From an uncultured Clostridia bacterium (GTDB lineage: Bacteria > Bacillota > Clostridia > Christensenellales > Borkfalkiaceae): a stretch of 64,000 nucleotides of DNA. The stretch covers positions 1 to 64,000 of the forward strand of contig CANRDY010000003.1 of the NCBI GenBank assembly GCA_947629515.1. The letters are read 5' to 3'. The position numbers and the translations under genes were made by a program. Under the pieces are notes generated by a model. That model did not search any database. It was not told the origin of the DNA and was given only the letters and a program-made list of their open reading frames with translations. Positions 58,217-64,000 of the stretch are shown one piece after another. The first letter of the stretch is position 1. The number at the start of each line of letters is the position of its first letter.

Positions 58217-59131
58217 TTAACCGCCTATTTTGCCTATTGCCGAAAGGAGATCCTGCTGCATGTCGAGGCAAGCCGCGCGGGCGGCTTCGAAGTAGCTCAT
58301 GCCGCTGTATTTGGGGTCTTTGTAGGCGCAGATTATGCCGCGCGAGGAGTTGACGATACCGCCCAGACCGCGCTTGTCGAAGCACACTTTGAGCATTTGC
58401 GCGCTCCCGCCCTGCGCCCCGTAACCGGGAATGAGGAAGAAAGTCGAGGGCATTTGTCTGCGGAGGCGTTCAGCCTCTTCGGGGTGGGTCGCGCCGACTA
58501 CCGCGCCTACTTCGGAGTAGCCGTATTTCCCCACGCTGTCCGCGCCCCAGCTCCTGACGAGTTCGCCCATCTGTTCATAGATGAATTTGCCGTTTTCGAG
58601 TTTGAGGTTCTGCAATTCGCCGCTCGACGGATTGGAAGTTTTTACGAGCACGAATATGCCTTTATCGTACTTTTTTATGTCCTCGATAAAGGGCTTTACG
58701 CCGTCCGAGCCGAGGTAGCCGTTGACGGTGAGCATATCGGCGGGGAAAGCCTGCAAGGTCTTTCCGCCCACTTCGGTTTTGCCGAGGTACGCCTTTGAAT
58801 AGCAACTTGCGGTTGAACCTATGTCGTTGCGCTTACAGTCGGCAATGACCGTCATTCCCCTCCCCTTGGCGTAATTTACGGTGTAGTCGAACGCGCGAAG
58901 CCCCTCGTAGCCGTACATTTCGTAATAGGCGACCTGAACCTTTACGGCGGGAACTATGTCGCAGACCTTGTCGACTATGTTCATGTTGAACTCGATGAGG
59001 CGTTCGGCGACTCCCTCGAACGTTGAGATGTCCTCGCGCATTTCTTCGGGAAGATAGCCGAAAGCCGTATCCAGCCCCACGCAGGTGGGGTTTTGCATTT
59101 CTATTATTTTTTCGATCAACGAATCTATCAT
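58217..59131 (-). CDS. pyrF: Orotidine 5'-phosphate decarboxylase (long type)
   Basis: 304 residues, the longer OMPDC subfamily. CVGLDTAFGYLPE, catalytic TVIADCKRNDIGSTASCY and LIPGYGAQGG are diagnostic. Makes UMP. The gene is separated from pyrC by 324 bp that carry a repeat element rather than a gene. Confidence 0.95.
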   Translation of the reverse strand: MIDSLIEKIIEMQNPTCVGLDTAFGYLPEEMREDISTFEGVAERLIEFNMNIVDKVCDIVPAVKVQVAYYEMYGYEGLRAFDYTVNYAKGRGMTVIADCKRNDIGSTASCYSKAYLGKTEVGGKTLQAFPADMLTVNGYLGSDGVKPFIEDIKKYDKGIFVLVKTSNPSSGELQNLKLENGKFIYEQMGELVRSWGADSVGKYGYSEVGAVVGATHPEEAERLRRQMPSTFFLIPGYGAQGGSAQMLKVCFDKRGLGGIVNSSRGIICAYKDPKYSGMSYFEAARAACLDMQQDLLSAIGKIGG

Positions 59132-59194
59132 ATCGTGCCTCTGATTGAAATTTTTTTGCTGTTTTATTTGGGGGGGATTTAATATTGGGTGCGC

Positions 59195-59419
59195 GTTTCA
59201 AAGTGCAAGCACAGACCACGGGGTCGAGTGCGGGGTTTCTCCTTACGCCGCGCGAGAAATTCTATCTGTCAAACGATTAATTTTTTATACTGTTTCAAAG
59301 TGCAAGCACGGACCACGGGGGGATTCTCTCACTTAATCGAACCCGCTTCGCGGGCTTCTCATAGCGTTCGAAATGACAGTGCCTTATGTTGCTCCGATAT
59401 TATTTGGAATTGCACTTTA
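59195..59419. mobile_element. MITE-like repeat element inside the pyr operon
   Basis: Two direct 29-bp copies of GTTTCAAAGTGCAAGCACRG... (59195-59223 and 59292-59320, one mismatch). A TTGCACTTT at 59411-59419 is the inverted counterpart of AAAGTGCAA. Inside lie a CCCGC/GCGGG hairpin, TTCGAAATGACAGT and the dispersed repeat ending TTGCTCCGATATTAT shared with 7.7 kb. No ORF. Confidence 0.55.
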
Positions 59420-59455
59420 AGTCTTATTAAATTTGCACTTTTGTTCTTATTCTCA

Positions 59456-60808
59456 TCAATCGGCTTTGTATTTCAGGTCGCCGTCGACAAAGGTGTAGTT
59501 TACCACGCCGTAAACTTCGAAGCCGTTGAACGGGGTGTTCTTACCCTTGGAAACAAACTTTTCGCCGTCGATGACGTATTTACCGCTAAAATCGACGACG
59601 GTCACGTCGGCGGGTTCGCCCTCTTTAAGCTCCCCTCCGCGCAAGCCGAGCACGGCGGCGGGATTCGCGCTCATCTTTTGCATAAGCTCGCAAAGGGTGA
59701 GCTTGCCCGTTTTTACAAGGTATGTGTAACTAAGCGCAAGGCTGGTCTCTATCCCGCTTATCCCGCACGCGGCGAGGGCGTATTCGACCTGCTTGTCTTT
59801 GAGGGCGTGGGGCGCGTGGTCGGTGACTATGCAGTCGAGCGTGCCGTCCTTTAAGCCCTTTATTATCGCTTCAACGTCCTTTTGCTCGCGGACGGGGGGA
59901 TTTACCTTGGTGAAAGTGTCGTAACCCGTGATTATGTCGTCGGTAAGAATGAAGTAGTGCGGGCAGGTCTCCGCCGTGACTTTGACCCCCCTCGCCTTTG
60001 CGCTTCTGATTATCTCCACCCCGCTGTACGTCGACACGTGGCAGATGTGGACGGGAACGCCGAGGCTTTCGGCAAGAGCTATATCCCTTGCTATCATTAT
60101 GTCCTCGGCGGCGCGGGGGATACCTTTAAGACCCGCGACCGTGGCGTTGTAGCCCTCGTTCACCGAACCGCCGTCGGCAAGCGAAGCGTCTTCGCAGTGG
60201 CAAAGGCACTTCAACGAGAAGTCCGAGGCGTATTCCATGGCTAACCGCATTATGCGGCTGTCCATGACCGACTTGCCGTCGTCCGAAAGGGCGACCGCGC
60301 CCGCCGACTTCATCTTGCCTATGTCCGAAAGCGTTTCGCCCTTTTCGCCCTTGGTTATCGCGCCTATGGGGTGGACCTTGCAAAGTCCTGCCTGCTCCGC
60401 ACGCGTTTTTATATAGGTAACTACCACCGCGTTGTCGCACACGGGGTCGGTGTTGGGCATACAGCACACCTGCGTAACGCCCCCCTTTACCGCCGCGGCG
60501 CAACCGCTTTGAATGTCCTCTTTGCCCTCGAACCCCGGCTCGCGCAAGTGAACGTGGATATCGATAAGCCCGGGCAGGATATGCTTGCCCGTGCAGTCTA
60601 TGATTTGGATATCGTTAACTTGGTTAGAATTTTTGTCGGCGGCTTGGGCTTTAACATGGTTTGCGCCATGGGTTTCGCCCGAAATTGCGCCGCCCGTAAT
60701 CTGTATTTGGGGAACTATGCGTGCGATCCTTCCGTCCTCGATGAGTATGTCGCACTTCTTTTCGCCCGACGGAAGTACCGCCGTTCCGTTCTTCAATAGC
60801 GTTCTCAT
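59456..60808 (-). CDS. pyrC: Dihydroorotase (class I)
   Basis: 450 residues. Metal site DIHVHLREPGFEGKEDI, CCMPNTDPVCDN, HVCHVST-like HICHVSTYSG, and VTDHAPHA. Interconverts carbamoyl-aspartate and dihydroorotate. An extra ~32-residue polar stretch (about 35-66) interrupts the N-terminal beta domain. Overlaps pyrB by 4 bp. Confidence 0.95.
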   Translation of the reverse strand: MRTLLKNGTAVLPSGEKKCDILIEDGRIARIVPQIQITGGAISGETHGANHVKAQAADKNSNQVNDIQIIDCTGKHILPGLIDIHVHLREPGFEGKEDIQSGCAAAVKGGVTQVCCMPNTDPVCDNAVVVTYIKTRAEQAGLCKVHPIGAITKGEKGETLSDIGKMKSAGAVALSDDGKSVMDSRIMRLAMEYASDFSLKCLCHCEDASLADGGSVNEGYNATVAGLKGIPRAAEDIMIARDIALAESLGVPVHICHVSTYSGVEIIRSAKARGVKVTAETCPHYFILTDDIITGYDTFTKVNPPVREQKDVEAIIKGLKDGTLDCIVTDHAPHALKDKQVEYALAACGISGIETSLALSYTYLVKTGKLTLCELMQKMSANPAAVLGLRGGELKEGEPADVTVVDFSGKYVIDGEKFVSKGKNTPFNGFEVYGVVNYTFVDGDLKYKAD

Positions 60809-61767
60809 ATATTTTTCTCTCCGTTTGCGGTTTTAACTGCCCCGTTTGCGGCTCTGAACGCGGCGAGCTGTTTGAGGATACTCATTCTTACCGCAACGCC
60901 GTTGGTGACTTGTTCGTTTATGAGGCTCTGCGCGCCGTCGATGACCTGCGGGGTAAGCTCCACGCCTCTGTTGACGGGTCCGGGGTGAAGCACGGGCGCG
61001 CCCTTTTTTGCGAGAGCGAGGATATTGTCGTTGACGCCGTAGTAACGGGCGTATTCGCCGAGCGAGGGAAAAAGACCGCCGTTCATGCGTTCGAGCTGTA
61101 TCCTCAGCCCCATTACCGCGTCTGCGCCCTCGACCGCCTCTTCACGCGAGCGGCAGACGTGCGCGCCTAACTTATCAATGTCTTTGGGAAGCATTGTGGC
61201 GGGGGCGTAGAGGTACACTTCCGACCCCAGCTTTTTAAGACCTATGAGGTTGCTCATGGCGACTCTGCTGTGCTTTATATCGCCTAAAATAGCGACCTTT
61301 AAGCCCGAAAGCGTGCCGTATTTTTCTTTTAAGGTCACCATATCGAGGAGCGCCTGCGTGGGGTGCTCGTGCATGCCGTCGCCGCCGTTTATTACAGAGG
61401 CTTTGACGTTCTTTGCCAACAGCGCGGGCGCGCCCGCCATAGAATGGCGTATGACGATGAAGTCTATCTTCATCGCGTCGAGCGTTCTGCCCGTGTCGAT
61501 AAGGGTTTCGCCCTTCTGAACCGAACTTGCCGCGACCGAGATGTTTACTTCGTTTGCGCCGAGGTACTTCCCCGCAAGCTCGAATGAGGTTCGGGTTCGG
61601 GTGCTGTTCTCGTAAAAGAGGGTGACGAGCGTTTTGCCTTTGAGTTCGTCGCTCTTTTTACAGTCGCTCAAAAGTAACTTTTTGCACTCGAACGCGCCGT
61701 CTATGAGCGAGAGTATCTGCTCCGCCGTGAGATCCTTTAATCCGAGTAAATCTTTTTGTGAAAGCAT
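60805..61767 (-). CDS. pyrB: Aspartate carbamoyltransferase, catalytic chain
   Basis: 320 residues. Carbamoyl-phosphate motif FYENSTRTRTSFELA; DGMHEHPTQALLDMVTL; aspartate loop MGLRIQLERM; HPGPVNRGVEL. No pyrI regulatory chain follows. First structural gene of the operon, behind a leader with an attenuator; AAGGA precedes the ATG. carAB and pyrR are not in the window. Confidence 0.95.
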   Translation of the reverse strand: MLSQKDLLGLKDLTAEQILSLIDGAFECKKLLLSDCKKSDELKGKTLVTLFYENSTRTRTSFELAGKYLGANEVNISVAASSVQKGETLIDTGRTLDAMKIDFIVIRHSMAGAPALLAKNVKASVINGGDGMHEHPTQALLDMVTLKEKYGTLSGLKVAILGDIKHSRVAMSNLIGLKKLGSEVYLYAPATMLPKDIDKLGAHVCRSREEAVEGADAVMGLRIQLERMNGGLFPSLGEYARYYGVNDNILALAKKGAPVLHPGPVNRGVELTPQVIDGAQSLINEQVTNGVAVRMSILKQLAAFRAANGAVKTANGEKNI

Positions 61768-61776
61768 AATTTTTCC

Positions 61777-61858
61777 TTAAAGTTTTTCGCCGTTAAATAA
61801 AACCGCGCTTTGTTGCTTCTTAAAGTTTTCGCCGTTAAATAAAATGTGCTTTGTCGCT
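61777..61858. repeat. Two ~40-bp tandem copies between attenuator and pyrB
   Basis: Both copies begin TTAAAGTTTT(T)CGCCGTTAAATAAAA and end TGCTTTGT-GCT-like; 61777-61818 and 61820-61858. Confidence 0.8.
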
Positions 61859-61972
61859 TAGCCGTTGATCGATTTATAACCCGCCGCTCTTTGCCGGTTT
61901 GGCGTTGATGTACCGTTAATTTCAACGCGATCGGTTCAAATAATTTTATCGCGAACGGTTCGCCGACCTTTA

Positions 61973-62031
61973 CAGAAAAAAAGCGGAAAAGACGCCTTTA
62001 TGCGGCAATACCGCATGCGCGTCTCTCCGCT
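61973..62031 (-). terminator. Leader attenuator terminator of the pyr operon
   Basis: On the minus strand a long three-tier hairpin (AGCGGA, AGACGC, ATGCGG pairing with CCGCAT, GCGTCT, CCGCT) followed by seven T, between the promoter and pyrB. A smaller hairpin TCAACCCGA/TCGGTTGA precedes it and could act as a pause site. Confidence 0.8.
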
Positions 62032-62090
62032 GAGAGAGTCAACCGAAAAAGTCGGGTTGATATTTGCATTTTTATCGCTCCGAAGTTCAT
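61998..62090 (-). CDS. Putative pyr leader peptide (30 residues)
   Basis: ATG with AAAAGG upstream; product starts MNFGAIKMQISTRLFRLTLS and ends CGIAA. The stop falls inside the descending arm of the attenuator hairpin, so a ribosome translating to the end would block terminator formation, as in E. coli pyrL-pyrBI control. Sequence not related to PyrL. Confidence 0.6.
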   Translation of the reverse strand: MNFGAIKMQISTRLFRLTLSAERRACGIAA

Positions 62091-62129
62091 AATAGACCTT
62101 TTCCGCCGTCGCTTGTATAAATCTATAAA

Positions 62130-62158
62130 AGTATAACACAGACGAATGAAATTGTAAA
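62130..62158 (-). promoter_or_regulatory. Promoter of the pyr operon
   Basis: Minus strand TTTACA, 17 bp, TATACT; start near 62123, about 355 nt before pyrB. Confidence 0.8.
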
Positions 62159-62176
62159 GCGCAAACCCCAAAAATT

Positions 62177-62872
62177 TTATAAAATTCTTTGAAGCGCGAA
62201 CGAGACCTTGTCGCAGGAGGTGAGCACGTACTCCACTCCGTTCTTTTGGGTTTTGAAGGGGAAATAGACCGAACCGTGCAAATGACCGAAAACCGCCTTG
62301 CTTACGCCGTTTTCTTCGAAGAGGCTTGTGAAAAGCGTTTCGGGGGATTTGAGCGAAAAGGGCGGATAGTGGATCATGGCGATGAGGATATCGCCCTCTT
62401 CCCTTACCTTTGCCGCCTGAGCAAAACAGAGCTTGAAGCGTTCGGCTTCGCGCAGATACAGCTTTTCGTCCTGCGGGGTGTAGTCTGCGCTGCCGGGGCA
62501 AGTCCACCCGCGCGAACCGCAGATGACTACATTTTCAAACTTTACGCAGTCGTTCTGGAGAAAATAAAAAGTATCGTCGGGGGCGGCGCGGCGGAGCTTG
62601 GTTATGCCGTTCCACCAATAGTCGTGGTTGCCGCGTATGAACACCTTTTTGCCGCGAAGCTCCTTTAAGGACTGCAAGTCGAACAGCCCCTCTTCCAGAG
62701 TCAAGCCCCAGCTTATGTCGCCGCATATCAAAACAACGTCGTCGTCCGAAACGAGACTTTGCCATGAATTCTTTATTTTTTCAAAGTGATTTTCCCAACC
62801 CGAGCCGAACACGTCCATGGGCTTATCGGACTTGCCCGAAAGGTGCAGATCGCTTATCGAAAAAATCTTCAT
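62177..62872 (-). CDS. Metallophosphoesterase (calcineurin-like)
   Basis: 231 residues: FSISDLHLSG, VLICGDISWGL, FIRGNHDYWW, MIHYPPFS and FGHLHGSVYF supply the two-metal site. Cytoplasmic; substrate unknown. The ATG has no ribosome site, and the best promoter would start transcription at about the ATG itself. Confidence 0.9.
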   Translation of the reverse strand: MKIFSISDLHLSGKSDKPMDVFGSGWENHFEKIKNSWQSLVSDDDVVLICGDISWGLTLEEGLFDLQSLKELRGKKVFIRGNHDYWWNGITKLRRAAPDDTFYFLQNDCVKFENVVICGSRGWTCPGSADYTPQDEKLYLREAERFKLCFAQAAKVREEGDILIAMIHYPPFSLKSPETLFTSLFEENGVSKAVFGHLHGSVYFPFKTQKNGVEYVLTSCDKVSFALQRIL

Positions 62873-62878
62873 ACAAGT

Positions 62879-62907
62879 ATTTTACCACTTTTGTCGGGCG
62901 TTTTGAA
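62879..62907 (-). promoter_or_regulatory. Promoter giving a near-leaderless mRNA
   Basis: Minus strand TTCAAA, 17 bp, TAAAAT; predicted start within a few bases of the ATG at 62872. Confidence 0.45.
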
Positions 62908-63026
62908 GTAATTTGACTTTACAATATTAATTAAACATATTTATATATTTTGTTGTTTATATAGGATATTATGTTACGCATAGTACTATTAAAACGGCTG
63001 ATTTTTTGGTTTTTGAGGCGGTTTAA

Positions 63027-63066
63027 GGGCGGCGGAAAGGTTTTTCCGCCGCCCGAAAGATTTTTT
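63027..63066. terminator. Terminator after the cysteine-rich protein gene
   Basis: A 12-bp stem GGGCGGCGGAAA / TTTCCGCCGCCC; the clearer T run (ATTTTTT) is on the plus strand. Confidence 0.75.
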
Positions 63067-63089
63067 GCCAAGGTTTTTATTTGGGGCAA

Positions 63090-63743
63090 TTATTGCCTTG
63101 AACAGCTCTTTCCCTGAGGGTATAAGGGCAGTTCGAAGAACCCCGCGCATACCTCTTGCGAGTAGTCCTGTGCGGGCGGTATGGCGCAGTAGCCGTAGCT
63201 GGGAATGAGAAGCTCCACGTCGATGGCGATTTTGAGAATGAGCGTTATGCACGCGTTCACGGTGAACGTTCCGTTCTCGTTGAACGTGCCCTCGGCGCAC
63301 ACCGCCGAAACTTCGCAGGTTGCCCTGTATGGCATTATCGACGGCGCGGGCACGTATAAAAGCACGTCCTCCGAGACGGCGATAGTCGCCTGCGCCACTC
63401 CCTCCACGCCGTTCGCGTCGGTGTATAAGACCTCTACGGGTATGCTTACCGTCGCCTGCACTCTTGCGCAGTTGGGCTTGTCGGCAAGTCTGTCGATGCT
63501 GATGCTCGTTATGTCGCCGACCGAATTTATCGACCTTGCGCTTATGAACGTCAAGGGGTATGTAGGATTTGCGGGCGTTGCGTCCGTGAGCGTGAGCGTG
63601 TAGTTCTCTAACTGTATCTGTTTGATACAGGCGTCGAAAATCTTTTGAGCCTGTATGCAAACTTTTTCGCACAAGCCGTTTAAGGGATTTCCGCTTATCG
63701 TTCCGGGGCACTTATCCGATTGAAAATTGGAAAAAAATGACAT
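63090..63743 (-). CDS. Conserved cysteine-containing protein of unknown function
   Basis: 217 residues from ATG at 63743 (GGAGG 5 nt upstream). The block NPLNGLCEKVCIQAQKIFDAC near the N-terminus is one I associate with conserved Clostridia proteins of unknown role, possibly spore-coat or envelope related. The middle is beta-rich (TLTLTDATPANPTYPLTFIS) and further Cys residues occur in CEVSAVC and near the end. No signal peptide. Confidence 0.7.
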   Translation of the reverse strand: MSFFSNFQSDKCPGTISGNPLNGLCEKVCIQAQKIFDACIKQIQLENYTLTLTDATPANPTYPLTFISARSINSVGDITSISIDRLADKPNCARVQATVSIPVEVLYTDANGVEGVAQATIAVSEDVLLYVPAPSIMPYRATCEVSAVCAEGTFNENGTFTVNACITLILKIAIDVELLIPSYGYCAIPPAQDYSQEVCAGFFELPLYPQGKSCSRQ

Positions 63744-63793
63744 TTTGACCTCCGTTTTATTTATGGACACCCGCGGAACGCGGGTATATTCTA

Positions 63794-64000
63794 TTATATG
63801 CTTACCCCTCTTTTCGGGTTAAAGGCAAGCCCGAAGTTCGCCTTTCTGCAAAACTTGACCTTAACTTTTGGGGACTTGACCTTGTGGGTGAGCTTCTTTT
63901 TTTGGGGAACTTCGCCCCGCCGCAGTGCTTTGCCGTCTTTGCCGTTTGCGCCGTTAACGCCGATGTAAGGATCGGACTTGCACGGTTCTACATGGGGATA
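63794..64000 (-). CDS. C-terminal end of an unidentified protein
   Basis: An open frame enters from the right edge and stops at 63794-63796 (68 codons visible). It reads VEPCKSDPYIGVNGANGKDG and then a very basic tail (KKKLTHKVKSPKVKVKFCRK). The GVNGANGKDG run is collagen-like, as in some spore or surface proteins. Codon use and strand match the neighbour. The start lies outside the window. Confidence 0.55.
   Translation of the reverse strand, partial: YPHVEPCKSDPYIGVNGANGKDGKALRRGEVPQKKKLTHKVKSPKVKVKFCRKANFGLAFNPKRGVSI

Noticed and set aside
61737..61925. A 62-codon frame between attenuator and pyrB with repeated FYLTAK
   Set aside because: The peptide repeat simply mirrors the 40-bp DNA duplication, it overlaps the pyrB start, and there is no ribosome site.

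Overview
The window looks like chromosome from a low-to-mid-GC Bacillota, most likely an anaerobic gut Clostridia lineage. The GGGtGRT/Fe-S scaffold pair, the primase-sigmaA-TrmK-Nif3 string, an archaeal-type aspartyl-tRNA synthetase, a PyrK-dependent dihydroorotate dehydrogenase, strong GGAGG ribosome sites and TTGCAA/TTGACA-17-TATAAT promoters all fit. The species cannot be named from the sequence. Most genes lie on the minus strand.

Layout. 1-1.3 kb: end of an Fe-S scaffold gene and the GGGtGRT gene. 1.5-6.9 kb: a 1799-residue surface protein. 6.9-7.9 kb: about 1 kb without large genes, holding REP-like hairpins, a compact convergent-promoter locus (34-residue peptide opposed by a short RNA, resembling a type I toxin-antitoxin module) and a dispersed repeat. 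7.9-12.2 kb: a 5'-nucleotidase lipoprotein, tRNA-Glu with a nearby copy of its 3' end, and an AT-rich restriction-modification pair. 12.3-15 kb: a two-gene amino-acid ABC transporter with unusual fusions.

15.5-26.8 kb is the most interesting region: a peptide-export locus of the NHLP/NHLM type. It holds a peptidase-containing ABC transporter, a second NHLP ABC transporter, a short HlyD-like protein and four double-glycine precursors (three in tandem, one six-cysteine Nif11-like), with no recognisable modification enzyme. Around these sit an anti-anti-sigma STAS protein, an anti-sigma-type kinase, a SpoIIE/RsbU-type phosphatase, an OmpR-type regulator whose phospho-acceptor Asp is Glu, and a zeta-toxin pair. 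A 10-bp-phased TTGTTAA array lies just upstream of a promoter for the three precursor genes, a plausible operator for the OmpR-like protein.

27-38.9 kb: malic enzyme and a phosphatase, a PL9-like pectate-lyase surface protein with a lipoprotein, pyrophosphatase preceded by a probable 6S RNA, an AspRS, and a small glycosyltransferase operon. 39-45 kb: the replication/transcription housekeeping string dgt-dnaG-rpoD-trmK-nif3-zinc ribbon. 45.4-51.2 kb: a shikimate-pathway operon (aroC-aroB-aroE-aroQ-aroK plus an SDR gene) led by a metallo-beta-lactamase-fold protein that has lost its metal ligands. 51.5-55.4 kb: tRNA-Thr, a macro-domain protein, a TetR regulator with a divergent membrane protein, a SPOR-like protein and a polysaccharide deacetylase. 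55.6-62.2 kb: the pyrimidine operon pyrB-C-F-K-D-E behind a leader-peptide/terminator attenuator. 62.2-64 kb: a metallophosphoesterase, a cysteine-rich protein and a partial gene.

A recurrent trait is that many intergenic spacers consist of degenerate short tandem duplications (units of about 15-45 bp). All functions are inferred by reading the sequence; no database search was run.
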